This document shows, piece after piece, positions 1 through 6,763 of a stretch of 7,137 bases of DNA (positions within the stretch are counted from its first letter, which is position 1; each line of letters opens with the position of its first letter). Position numbers and translations under genes: made by a program. Below the pieces are notes generated by a model that was given only the letters and a program-made list of their open reading frames with translations, had not been told where the DNA came from and made no database searches. The stretch lies in the NCBI GenBank assembly GCA_016839545.1, contig JAEOUB010000193.1, positions 1-7,137 on the forward strand, in the 5' to 3' direction. This DNA comes from Candidatus Kariarchaeota archaeon (GTDB taxonomy: Archaea; Asgardarchaeota; Heimdallarchaeia; Heimdallarchaeales; Kariarchaeaceae).

Positions 1-1253
1 CTGAATGATAGATATCTATCTGACCCTCGATAAGGATCGAGAATCATCTTTTCAGGAAGATGTTGAGCGTCGACAACACTCAGTTTCACCACAAGTCTTC
101 CCTGGTAGTCCATTGCTTCAACTGCATTGTGCATAAGGTTCACAATGACCTGCTGAAACTGTGTCCGATCAATGGCAATCAGAGGTATCTCGTCATCTGT
201 GATCACCTCCAATTCTACCTCCCAGATATCATTGTTTCGCATCATCTCAACTGTCTTGTTCAGCACTTCCAGAGGGTCGTTGATGATCTTGACAGTAGGC
301 TCATTACCGGTGTATTTCAGCATCTGCCTTGAGAGATCTGCTGCAGTATGAATCAGTATCTCAAGATTATTGGCATACTCCTTTATCTCGTCTGTATCGG
401 TTGACATTCGGATCAGGTCAAGGTACCCTCGCATACCAGTGAGAAGATTGTTGTAGTCATGTGCCACTCCAGCAGCAAGCACGGACACACTCTCCAGGTG
501 CTGTGATTGCAAAATCTGTTCCTGAAACCTGATCTGTTCCTCCTCATAGGATTTTATATCAGAGATATTGACCCAGTAGATCAGAACGGAACCTGTTGAC
601 AGGGGTATGAGCTGTGTAAGATAGATATCACCCTTAGTCCCGGTTATCTCCACCTGGATGGGGAGACGGTCATAAAGTGTCTTGCTCAGTGCTTTTTCAA
701 ACTGTGAGACACTCTCATCTGCCACAATTTCAATTATAGGCTTATTGATGAGATCCTGGATACGGAAGTGATCACTTCGATTGACATAGATGATCTTGAG
801 ATCAGAATTGACGACCATGACCTGATTAGGAGATAACTCCACCATGACCTGGTAGTCATCAAGCTCTGAGGTTATGGTGTCGAGACTGGGATTATCCATA
901 ACTTTTCTGACTATTGCAATGCGGAGGTCTTCCGATTCGTCTAATATCAGCGGTTGGACTGCAATAGTTCGGACCTGGGATGACTTGGTCTTAACATTGA
1001 GAAAATATGTTTGATCCGACTCAAGATCCCATCTCTTGGATACATGATCAAGAGAACTATCATGTACAAATTCTAGCGGAGAGATGCCAATGACATCTTC
1101 CTCAGAATACCCGAGGAGCTCCATCAACTTGTCTGAGATATCAAGAATCTTGTTACTCTGGAATATTATCCACCCGTGGGTCAATTTGTCGGATATTTTC
1201 TCATAGAATTCCCGGGGATAATTCTTGCGCGATGAAGTTGACCGGGAACTCAT
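1..1253 (-). CDS. PAS-PAS sensor histidine kinase, partial (3' end outside window)
   Basis: The frame is open from an ATG at 1253 to the window edge and gives 417 residues without a stop. Residues 15-115 and 133-235 look like two PAS sensor domains; the second contains VMVVNSDLKIIYVN and ends with YWVNISDIKSYEEE, a typical PAS-to-kinase linker. The H-box follows at about 255-285, with VLAAGVAHDYNNLLTGMRGY and the phospho-accepting His265. The sequence H-D-Y-N-N places it with kinases of the HPK4 type. The N-box QVIVNLMHNAVEA carries Asn376 of the ATP-binding domain. The later glycine-rich boxes lie beyond the edge. There is no membrane segment or signal peptide, so it is probably a cytoplasmic sensor; the ligand cannot be told. 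It should phosphorylate itself and then a response regulator, which is not in the window. The first ATG is preferred because a TATA-like element lies 25 bases upstream and no ribosome-binding site is present. Confidence 0.93.
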   Translation of the reverse strand, partial: MSSRSTSSRKNYPREFYEKISDKLTHGWIIFQSNKILDISDKLMELLGYSEEDVIGISPLEFVHDSSLDHVSKRWDLESDQTYFLNVKTKSSQVRTIAVQPLILDESEDLRIAIVRKVMDNPSLDTITSELDDYQVMVELSPNQVMVVNSDLKIIYVNRSDHFRIQDLINKPIIEIVADESVSQFEKALSKTLYDRLPIQVEITGTKGDIYLTQLIPLSTGSVLIYWVNISDIKSYEEEQIRFQEQILQSQHLESVSVLAAGVAHDYNNLLTGMRGYLDLIRMSTDTDEIKEYANNLEILIHTAADLSRQMLKYTGNEPTVKIINDPLEVLNKTVEMMRNNDIWEVELEVITDDEIPLIAIDRTQFQQVIVNLMHNAVEAMDYQGRLVVKLSVVDAQHLPEKMILDPYRGSDRYLSF

Positions 1254-1270
1254 GTCAAAAAGTAAGTAAA

Positions 1271-1283
1271 GTATATTATTAAA
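1271..1283 (-). promoter_or_regulatory. TATA-like element of the histidine kinase gene
   Basis: Read on the minus strand this is TTTAATAATATAC, centred about 25 bases before the ATG at 1253. This is the spacing expected if transcription starts at or next to the start codon. A second A/T-rich palindrome, GTATATAC at 1290-1297, lies slightly too far upstream for a leaderless start. The call rests on position and composition only. Confidence 0.5.
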
Positions 1284-1348
1284 AATTACGTATATACCAG
1301 AGACTAGATTTCAGTGGCAACAATACAAAGAAAGCTTGGAATCGATAA

Positions 1349-2026
1349 TTATACCCCTTTCGTCACCATAATCTCATCAAGCGGTTTGCGGTGAATATCC
1401 GGAACTGTGGCTCCAGTTGCAGGGTATCCTATAGGAAGCACAACAAAGGGGACCTCATTCTCGGGTCTACCAAGTATCTTCTTGAGAAAATTCATGGGAC
1501 TTGGGGTATGTGTTAGGGTCACCAGCCCAGCATTGTGTATGGCAGCAATCGCAAGACCTACAGAGATACCCACTGATTCGGAGCTGTAGTAGTGCTTCTT
1601 CGACTCACCATCCTCCCGGATACCATATCGTTGCCTGAATACCACGACCAGATATGGTGCCGTCTCCAGAAAGGGTTTTTGCCAGTCAGTCCCCAGTGGA
1701 GCAAGTGCCTCAAGCCATTCCTCCGACATACGACCCTCATAGCTTATCCTCTCCTCCTCCTCGGCGGCCTCCCGTATTTTTCTCCGCAACTCCATGTCCT
1801 CCTTTCCAATGACCACATAGGTCCAGGGTTGCTGATGTGCTCCAGAGGGAGAGGTACCTGCGGTGTGAATGATATGCTCGATAATCTCAAATGGCACATC
1901 TTTATCACTGAAAAATCGACAGGACCTTCTCCTGTCCATCAATCTGTAGAAATTTTCTGCATTCCGACGACTTTCTTCCTCCGACAGTGGCGTGAACTGG
2001 TATGGAATGTGAGGGTGCTCCACCAT
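1349..2026 (-). CDS. Iodotyrosine deiodinase-like FMN flavoprotein (nitroreductase fold)
   Basis: This 225-residue protein is a nitroreductase-fold flavoprotein closest by eye to iodotyrosine deiodinase (IYD), which removes iodide or other halides from halotyrosines by reductive dehalogenation using FMN. The FMN phosphate-binding motif RRSCRFF is at 33-39. TAGTSPSGAHQQPW at 55-68, SSESVGISVGLAIAA at 148-162 and the C-terminal ATVPDIHRKPLDEIMV match IYD closely. The lid region carries Glu92, Tyr96 and Lys117, spaced 4 and 21 residues apart exactly as Glu157, Tyr161 and Lys182 are in the human enzyme, where they bind the amino acid zwitterion. The N-terminal membrane anchor of animal IYD is absent, so this form is soluble. 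The ATG at 2026 has a TATA-like element 24 bases upstream. It lies 49 bases after the thiolase gene; the two are not obviously linked. IYD homologues are known in bacteria and archaea, but their natural role there is unclear. Confidence 0.88.
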   Translation of the reverse strand: MVEHPHIPYQFTPLSEEESRRNAENFYRLMDRRRSCRFFSDKDVPFEIIEHIIHTAGTSPSGAHQQPWTYVVIGKEDMELRRKIREAAEEEERISYEGRMSEEWLEALAPLGTDWQKPFLETAPYLVVVFRQRYGIREDGESKKHYYSSESVGISVGLAIAAIHNAGLVTLTHTPSPMNFLKKILGRPENEVPFVVLPIGYPATGATVPDIHRKPLDEIMVTKGV

Positions 2027-2045
2027 AGGGTATGAATTTTGGATG

Positions 2046-2054
2046 AATTTAAGT
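2046..2054 (-). promoter_or_regulatory. TATA-like element of the deiodinase-like gene
   Basis: The minus strand reads ACTTAAATT, centred 24 bases before the ATG at 2026. It shares the core ACTTAAA with the element before the GIY-YIG gene. It falls in the 49-base gap after the thiolase stop codon, so the flavoprotein can be transcribed on its own. Confidence 0.5.
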
Positions 2055-2075
2055 GGATTTTGAGTTGAGAATCAA

Positions 2076-3254
2076 TTATTTGGGATTGGAACTGAGGATG
2101 TGCACAACATGGTGCGTAGCAAAACCTGAGAGATTGTGAGTGAGGCCGATTTCGGCATCTGCGACCTGTCTGGGACCTGCTGCACCTCTCAACTGCTCGG
2201 TGATCTCAGTGACCTGAGCAAGTCCTGTGGCACCTATGGGATGTCCTTTTGCTTTCAATCCACCAGAGGTGTTGACAGGGAGAGAACCTGAGAGACTGCT
2301 CTCACCATCCTCGATGAATTTTCCACCTTTACCTTTCTCTGTGAATCCGAGATCCTCATACTCGATAATCTCTGCAATTGTGAAACAATCATGAGTCTCA
2401 GCTACCTGAATGTCTGATGGTTTCAGTTCAGCCATAGAATATGCCTGTTTTGCCGCTCGTTTGAGTGCTTGCCACTCGGTGATTGACTCCATGTTGGAGA
2501 CACCCAGTGAGGGTTCGGTTGATTGACCTGCACCTCGGATATAGACTGGCTGGTCAGTATACTTTCGTGCCAGATCTCCACGGGTAATGATAACGGCGGA
2601 TGCACCATCCGTCAGTGGGGAACAATCATAGAGATTGAAAGGGTCAGAGACCATGGGAGCACTCATAGCTTTCTCCAGTGTGATCTCACCTTTGGAATAG
2701 AACTGGGCTTTGGGGTTTCTTGCACCGTTATAGTGGTTCTTTACAGCCACTGATGACATCTGCTCCTTGGTTGTACCGTACTTGTTCATATGCTCCTTGG
2801 CTGCGAGAGCAAAACCAGAATAGGCAGTAATACCGTGCAGTGACTCGTTTTCAACATCGGGAACAAGACATAGACCCCTGGAGGCAAGTGCCGGATTATG
2901 TGTCATCTTCTCCACACCTACAAGCAGGACAACATCTGCCAAACCTGATTTTGTAGCAGCCCATCCATTACGGAGGGCAGCAGAACCGGAAGCACATGCC
3001 ATCTCAACACGAGAAACAATATTTGGTGTCAGTCCAAACAGCTGTGATCCAAGATTGGCCACATGAGCCTGATCCACCAGCAATTCAGGTTGAGACGCTG
3101 CAACATAAAGACCCTCAATCTCGTTGGGTCTCAATTCTCCGTTAGTACTCTTTATTGCCTCTGCAACTGCTTCTGCCATCAGTTCTCTATAGGTGACGTC
3201 GTCTCGTTTACCAAAACGTGTGACACCAGCACCGACAATGGCGATTTCACTCAT
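2076..3254 (-). CDS. Thiolase family protein (archaeal/SCP-x type acyl-CoA acyltransferase)
   Basis: The 392-residue product is a thiolase, which joins or cleaves beta-ketoacyl-CoA through an acyl-cysteine intermediate. The nucleophile is Cys87 in VEMACASGSAAL. DCSPLTDGASA (210-220), THDCFTIAE (287-295) and GGLKAKGHPIGATG (331-344, His338) are the other thiolase landmarks. The HDCF motif and the lack of the second catalytic cysteine (CxG) near the C-terminus, where the sequence is THNLSGFATHH, put it with the SCP-x and archaeal acetyl-CoA acetyltransferase branch rather than FadA. In archaea such enzymes often work in the mevalonate pathway beside HMG-CoA synthase and a DUF35 zinc/OB-fold partner; neither is next to this gene, so fatty-acid or other acyl-CoA substrates remain possible. 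A GTG at 3311 would add 19 residues, but the thiolase fold starts at MSEIAIVGAG and a TATA-like element lies 27 bases before the ATG at 3254. Confidence 0.92.
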   Translation of the reverse strand: MSEIAIVGAGVTRFGKRDDVTYRELMAEAVAEAIKSTNGELRPNEIEGLYVAASQPELLVDQAHVANLGSQLFGLTPNIVSRVEMACASGSAALRNGWAATKSGLADVVLLVGVEKMTHNPALASRGLCLVPDVENESLHGITAYSGFALAAKEHMNKYGTTKEQMSSVAVKNHYNGARNPKAQFYSKGEITLEKAMSAPMVSDPFNLYDCSPLTDGASAVIITRGDLARKYTDQPVYIRGAGQSTEPSLGVSNMESITEWQALKRAAKQAYSMAELKPSDIQVAETHDCFTIAEIIEYEDLGFTEKGKGGKFIEDGESSLSGSLPVNTSGGLKAKGHPIGATGLAQVTEITEQLRGAAGPRQVADAEIGLTHNLSGFATHHVVHILSSNPK

Positions 3255-3276
3255 ACTATCGTCATACAAATGGTAG

Positions 3277-3286
3277 AAATTAAATC
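3277..3286 (-). promoter_or_regulatory. TATA-like element of the thiolase gene
   Basis: The minus strand reads GATTTAATTT, centred 27 bases before the ATG at 3254. It lies inside the would-be N-terminal extension from the GTG at 3311, which is an argument for the shorter protein. Confidence 0.5.
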
Positions 3287-3310
3287 TGTATGTTGGGGTG
3301 TAGCCAATCA

Positions 3311-4249
3311 CTACACGGTGGATCTGCCAAGTGCCTCAAAATCATAGTCTCTGATATATGCGGGAAGATAGTCTTGGAGGTGAGTATGCAGGATCAAAGC
3401 GGGGTCGTTGGGCCAGTGCTCCTCCATCCATTTATCATATTCCGTAAGAGGCAGAACTTGATGCAGTTTGTACTTGTGATCCAGAATCTCCTGAACATAG
3501 CCGTCAATGAAGGCCTTCTCATAACGGCGCGCCGCATAGATCATAATCATCCTGGATGTGTAGTCGCCAATGCCATCTATCCGTTTCAGACCATCTATAC
3601 CCCGATCAAATATCGGGTAATAAGCATAGGTCTGAATATCTTTCAGAGTCCTTTTGGTCAGAGAGCCAAGATACTTGGACTTCAGACCAATGCCCAGCTC
3701 CTCCCAGTCCTCGATTGACATCTCCTCAAGGATATGGTTCTCAGGAAAGAGATACAGATTGGGCTCCCAGGGTACCTGAGTCCCGTATTTCGCAGTCAAT
3801 TCTTTGAGTATCACCTGAAAACCTGCAAAGTCCACATTCTGCTGTATGATGGTGCAGACAGCTGCCTCAACAGTATTTGAATTTGCAAACAGGCGAAAGC
3901 CGGCATTATCCTTCACAGCTAATTTGACTAGGATATCCTTCTCCTGGGTCTCCCTCAATGCTTGAAGATTATCGTCAGCTCCTATTTCATACCTGATTTT
4001 TGACCGAAGAAGTTCTATTTCCTCATCTGATAAGTCGACATTTGACTCGTATTCTATGGTGATCTCAGGTGTCAGTGGCTTCTTCTGCCGGACTCGGACC
4101 ACAGCAAGTTCACCATCTACTGAAAACACCCGAGTCCAGTGGGGAGCATTGTACTCGACATCACCCATGACATATGCCTTGGGGAGGAAAAGATTGATGG
4201 GCAAAACCGTCGTCTCATCTACCTTTTTGCTCCATTTTGGTGTTTTCAC
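3311..4249 (-). CDS. HhH-GPD DNA glycosylase, AlkA/OGG-like
   Basis: The 312-residue protein looks like a base-excision DNA glycosylase of the AlkA/OGG branch of the helix-hairpin-helix superfamily, which flips out and removes damaged bases. Residues about 15-110 would be the beta-rich N-terminal domain. Residues 115-275 are the helical core: TVEAAVCTIIQQNVDFAGF (126-144) matches the QQ helix, and LKRIDGIGDYTSRMIMIYAA (221-240) is the hairpin with its GIG turn. Asp249 in AFIDGYV fits the catalytic aspartate. At the place of the OGG1/Nth catalytic lysine the sequence has Tyr230, so a monofunctional AlkA-like enzyme without lyase action is expected. The substrate cannot be read from sequence. 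The start is a GTG; the next in-frame ATG, at residue 28, would cut into the first domain. There is no ribosome-binding site, and an A/T-rich element lies 26 bases upstream. The gene is divergent from the MoaD-like gene and ends 56 bases before the thiolase gene. Confidence 0.85.
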   Translation of the reverse strand: MKTPKWSKKVDETTVLPINLFLPKAYVMGDVEYNAPHWTRVFSVDGELAVVRVRQKKPLTPEITIEYESNVDLSDEEIELLRSKIRYEIGADDNLQALRETQEKDILVKLAVKDNAGFRLFANSNTVEAAVCTIIQQNVDFAGFQVILKELTAKYGTQVPWEPNLYLFPENHILEEMSIEDWEELGIGLKSKYLGSLTKRTLKDIQTYAYYPIFDRGIDGLKRIDGIGDYTSRMIMIYAARRYEKAFIDGYVQEILDHKYKLHQVLPLTEYDKWMEEHWPNDPALILHTHLQDYLPAYIRDYDFEALGRSTV

Positions 4250-4258
4250 AGCTAAACT

Positions 4259-4282
4259 ATCTCATAACAGGATTTATGAGAT
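4259..4282. repeat. 8-bp perfect inverted repeat in the divergent promoter
   Basis: ATCTCATA at 4259-4266 and TATGAGAT at 4275-4282 are perfect inverted copies separated by the 8 bases ACAGGATT. The repeat fills the middle of the 52-base gap between two divergent genes, and its right arm overlaps the A/T-rich element that both may use. This is the layout of a dimeric regulator's operator, but no regulator is identified and a chance palindrome cannot be excluded. Confidence 0.5.
4271..4280. promoter_or_regulatory. TATA-like element possibly shared by two divergent genes
   Basis: GATTTATGAG on the plus strand (CTCATAAATC on the minus) is centred about 26 bases from the glycosylase GTG at 4249 and also about 26 bases from the ATG at 4302. 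No other A/T-rich element lies at the right distance for either gene. Both leaderless transcripts could therefore start from one TBP-binding site used in both directions. This is inferred from spacing. Confidence 0.45.
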
Positions 4283-4301
4283 TTGGTGAGAAATGATATT
4301 T

Positions 4302-4556
4302 ATGATCAAAGTCAAGTTCCTCTCCTTTCTAGCACATAGTGTAGGTGTGAAGGAACTTGAGATTGATACCAGGATGAGTTTGCAGGAGACACTCAAATAT
4401 CTTGCAGATCAATTCCCCAAAATCGCAGATATGTTGGAGGGAGATGCACCCCCGGTAACCTTGATACTTAACGGTTCAAGCCTGTATTTACCAAATGATC
4501 TTGATGTAGAGGTGTTTGGTGAGCTGATTGTCTCCCCAATTATTGCGGGGGGTTAG
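4302..4556 (+). CDS. MoaD/SAMP/Urm1-like beta-grasp (ubiquitin-fold) protein
   Basis: This 84-residue protein has the MoaD/ThiS pattern: a first strand IKVKFLSFLA, a helix around SLQETLKYLADQFP (26-39), and a C-terminus IIAGG ending in the free diglycine that an E1-like enzyme adenylates. Family members either carry sulfur as a thiocarboxylate, for molybdopterin or tRNA thiolation, or are conjugated to lysines as archaeal SAMPs. No E1 (ThiF/MoeB/UbaA), MoaE or molybdopterin gene lies in the window, so the role is open. Two starts are possible. The ATG at 4293 would add MIF and lies only two bases after GGTGAG (4285-4290). The ATG at 4302 begins right at the fold and has a TATA-like element 26 bases upstream, and I prefer it. 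The last 17 bases overlap the tail of the convergent coiled-coil gene. Confidence 0.85.
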   Translation: MIKVKFLSFLAHSVGVKELEIDTRMSLQETLKYLADQFPKIADMLEGDAPPVTLILNGSSLYLPNDLDVEVFGELIVSPIIAGG

Positions 4557-6390
4557 AACCGGATTTGAGTTGTTGGATCTCTCGATCTTTCACGGCAATC
4601 TGATCGTTGTTCTGTTGACGTAGCTCTCGCAGTTCATTTTCATGACTTGACTGGAGTTCCTGTTTCATTTCTTCCATGTTCTGTTCCAATTCTTTGACCT
4701 TGGCATCATACTTCTCAGACCACTCGGATCGGACACGTTGCTCTGCATCCTCGACCATCTGTTTCTGCCGGTTCTCGATCTCTTGGATCTGGGCATTCTG
4801 GGCAAAACTCATAGAGTCTTTCTCAGCCTTGAACTCCTCACGAAGTTTTGACTCATGCTGTGTGAGTGCCTGGTTAAGTTTCGACTCATTCTCACGACGA
4901 ACCTCTTGTAATGCATTTTGATGTTCATCCTTGAGAGCATTCATCTCTGCGTGATGCTCAGCAGACAGGTCAGTCTTGAGCTGCTCAACACGAGCGGAGA
5001 GTTCCTGATCTTTCTGAGCGGAGAGTGCATCCAGAGATTGTTGTTTCTCCATTTCAAATTCAGCAGAAAGCTCATTTCTCAGTTTGTCATTTGCCTCCTG
5101 AATTATGGCACTCATCTCTTGCTCAATCTCTTGGGTTGATGAGCCAGAAATCTGCATAGAAAGTGTATCTTCTACAAACTTTTGGAGGAGATTAATACCG
5201 AGTTCAGCTCGTTTGAATTCTTCCTGCTCAATTTCTGCGCGGATCAATGAAGAAAATTCCTCAACAGACTTGGTTGCAATTCCAAATACAAATTTTGGAA
5301 CGGGAGAGGCAGTAGTATTGATTTCTGCCAGAGGTTGTTTGGTTTTATTCAGGTTCTCTAAAAATTCATCTTTTTTGCTGACAGCTGTGAATTCTATCTC
5401 AATAGGACCAAATAATTGACGGTGTGAATTATTTAGCATATCTACAAAGCTGATATGCCCTTTGATCTCTCGGATCTGAGCACCTGACGTGTCTCCTGTC
5501 TGAAACCGTAATTTCAGTATCCGATCCAGATTTGTCGAGGAATGCATTTCAGGAATGAGTTCTTCCGTTGCACCATCTACAATTTCAATATCATCAGGGA
5601 TGGAAAGATTGATCTGCACCTGATTGGCAAGTCCATCTCCATCATTTGAGAGATTCAACTGAAAATCAAACAGCTGATTGAACTGAATGTCTCGAGGAAG
5701 ACTGGTCTGTACGTTGATCTTGGGCATGGTGATTTTGCTTTGGAGCACATCCTGACAGTAATGCAGGACTGTGTTCAGAAGAGATTCAAACCCAGCAAGT
5801 TTGGCTGTGGATAGCATTGGTTTAAGATCGGTTGACATGAAATTCTGGGCATCCGTTAATGCACCAATATTGTCATTCTTCAGAGCATCCAGGAGATATC
5901 CCAGGGAGTAAAGGAGTTTCTGGAGATATCCTGCATTTTCTTTATCCTGACTGGTCTCCATGTACTCTGTGTAAATTGCAAAAGCTCTATCATAGTCATC
6001 ATAGAGGAGCGCAACCATACCAGCTAGTGTACCGCATGCGAACCCTCGGTTACTCTCTCCAAATGCAACAGCAGTCTGACCTGCTGAGAGTAATGAGTCG
6101 ACCACCTGAATATAGAGGGATTTCTGCTTATCAGATTCACCCAAATGACCAGTGGCTAATGCTTGGATATACAATGCTTCTGCAGCAGCACGGTGCTGGT
6201 TCTGCCCTATGTATTTGAGAGCTTGATTATTAGATATTTCTACCGCCTGCTCGAATACTTTCTTTGCACCTTGGTTATTTCCTGCGCTTTTCTCAGCGAT
6301 ACCTTGCTCTATCAGTTTAAGTGGGTCAACATTGCTCTCGACGCCCAATTTGCCGAACAGCTCTCCTCGGAGATCCTCTCCAAATCCCAT
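4540..6390 (-). CDS. Large helical-repeat / beta-sandwich / coiled-coil protein
   Basis: I do not recognise a named family for this 616-residue protein; it has three clear parts. Residues 22-220 are all-helical, with TPR-like pairs such as GNNQGAKKVFEQAVEI (38-53) and LAGMVALLYDDYDRAFAIY (122-140); spacing and tone resemble alpha-SNAP helical hairpins. Residues 224-338 alternate short polar and hydrophobic strands (FDFQLNLSNDGDG, VQINLSIPDDIEIVDG, IEIEFTAV) like an Ig-type beta-sandwich. After a Pro-containing linker and an amphipathic helix (375-412), residues 418-609 form a long charged coiled coil rich in Glu, Lys and Gln, with few aromatics and no membrane segment. The tail is GSNPPQ. Such a layout suits a scaffold, tether or filament organiser in the cytoplasm; that is inference. 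The ATG at 6390 has a TATA-like element 28 bases upstream. Its 3' end overlaps the MoaD-like gene. Confidence 0.88.
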   Translation of the reverse strand: MGFGEDLRGELFGKLGVESNVDPLKLIEQGIAEKSAGNNQGAKKVFEQAVEISNNQALKYIGQNQHRAAAEALYIQALATGHLGESDKQKSLYIQVVDSLLSAGQTAVAFGESNRGFACGTLAGMVALLYDDYDRAFAIYTEYMETSQDKENAGYLQKLLYSLGYLLDALKNDNIGALTDAQNFMSTDLKPMLSTAKLAGFESLLNTVLHYCQDVLQSKITMPKINVQTSLPRDIQFNQLFDFQLNLSNDGDGLANQVQINLSIPDDIEIVDGATEELIPEMHSSTNLDRILKLRFQTGDTSGAQIREIKGHISFVDMLNNSHRQLFGPIEIEFTAVSKKDEFLENLNKTKQPLAEINTTASPVPKFVFGIATKSVEEFSSLIRAEIEQEEFKRAELGINLLQKFVEDTLSMQISGSSTQEIEQEMSAIIQEANDKLRNELSAEFEMEKQQSLDALSAQKDQELSARVEQLKTDLSAEHHAEMNALKDEHQNALQEVRRENESKLNQALTQHESKLREEFKAEKDSMSFAQNAQIQEIENRQKQMVEDAEQRVRSEWSEKYDAKVKELEQNMEEMKQELQSSHENELRELRQQNNDQIAVKDREIQQLKSGSNPPQ

Positions 6391-6413
6391 GCAAAACTAT
6401 GTATGACTTCAGG

Positions 6414-6425
6414 AATTAAAAAATT
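6414..6425 (-). promoter_or_regulatory. TATA-like element of the coiled-coil protein gene
   Basis: The minus strand reads AATTTTTTAATT. Its TTTTTAATT part is centred about 28 bases before the ATG at 6390, with no ribosome-binding site between them. It lies in the 93-base gap after the GIY-YIG gene. Confidence 0.5.
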
Positions 6426-6441
6426 ACCCACAAAATGGTTT

Positions 6442-6470
6442 GAAAAGAGAAAATATCAGGAAGAAATAGG
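6442..6470 (-). terminator. Possible T-tract terminator after the GIY-YIG gene
   Basis: On the minus strand, 14-42 bases past the GIY-YIG stop codon, the sequence is pyrimidine-rich with several runs (ATTTC, ATTTTC, CTTTTC) and no hairpin. Archaeal RNA polymerase terminates at such T-tracts. The call is weak because the runs are short and interrupted. Confidence 0.28.
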
Positions 6471-6483
6471 ATTTTTCAGTCAA

Positions 6484-6732
6484 CTACCTAGCCGCTGATT
6501 CGAATAGTTGTTGCTTCTTTATTCTCGGAAATTTCTTGATCTCCATTTCTCTACGCATGGCATCTCCTCGGGACCCATATGTCTCGATATGCCGTACTTC
6601 AAACGGAAGTCGGCTTCGTACAGACTTTGCGCCCCTGCCTGATCGATGCTGTTGCATTCTTCTCTGTAAATCGTTGGTCTGACCGGTATAGAATGATCCA
6701 TCTTTGCATTCCAAAAGATAGACGTAGAACAT
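6484..6732 (-). CDS. Small GIY-YIG domain nuclease-like protein (YhbQ/UPF0213 type)
   Basis: The 82-residue product is a lone GIY-YIG domain, the nuclease fold also found in UvrC, Slx1 and homing endonucleases. The signature VYLL (4-7) plus YTG (15-17) corresponds to GIY...YIG. Arg24/Arg25 in DLQRRMQQH, His29, and Glu62 in MRREMEIKKF match the conserved arginine, histidine and metal-binding glutamate, so it may be catalytically competent. Bacterial relatives of this size are thought to act on DNA, but their function is poorly defined. An ATG at 6774 would add 14 residues. I prefer the ATG at 6732 because the family begins at this point and ACTTAAAATA lies 26 bases before it, while nothing comparable precedes 6774. 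AGTCAAC occurs on both flanks of the gene. Confidence 0.87.
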   Translation of the reverse strand: MFYVYLLECKDGSFYTGQTNDLQRRMQQHRSGRGAKSVRSRLPFEVRHIETYGSRGDAMRREMEIKKFPRIKKQQLFESAAR

Positions 6733-6753
6733 AGAAGGTTGGTTAGTGTTTCC

Positions 6754-6763
6754 TATTTTAAGT
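6754..6763 (-). promoter_or_regulatory. TATA-like element that decides the GIY-YIG start
   Basis: The minus strand reads ACTTAAAATA, centred 26 bases before the ATG at 6732. It lies inside the reading frame of the longer form that would start at 6774, so transcripts from it could only make the 82-residue protein. It shares ACTTAAA with the element before the deiodinase-like gene. Confidence 0.55.

Noticed and set aside
60..332. A 90-codon plus-strand open frame
   Set aside because: It lies antisense to the conserved ATP-binding region of the histidine kinase, whose translation matches known motifs along its whole length.
1290..1297. Palindrome GTATATAC before the histidine kinase gene
   Set aside because: It is a short A/T-rich self-complementary sequence expected by chance in this stretch, and it is too far upstream for the leaderless start.
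1407..2035. Open frames on both strands within the deiodinase-like gene
   Set aside because: They are shadows of a gene with clear family motifs from end to end; their translations show no recognisable domain.
3255..3311. N-terminal extension of 19 residues on the thiolase, starting with GTG
   Set aside because: The thiolase fold starts at MSEIAIVGAG, and a TATA-like element falls within the extension.
4925..5075. Recurring LSA-containing segments in the coiled coil, suggesting an internal repeat
   Set aside because: The spacings (15, 8, 11 residues) are irregular and the DNA copies differ, so this is ordinary coiled-coil composition rather than a duplicated unit.
6163..6498. A 111-codon plus-strand open frame across the start of the coiled-coil gene
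   Set aside because: It is antisense to the helical-repeat region, carries no motif, and spans the promoter of the gene on the other strand.
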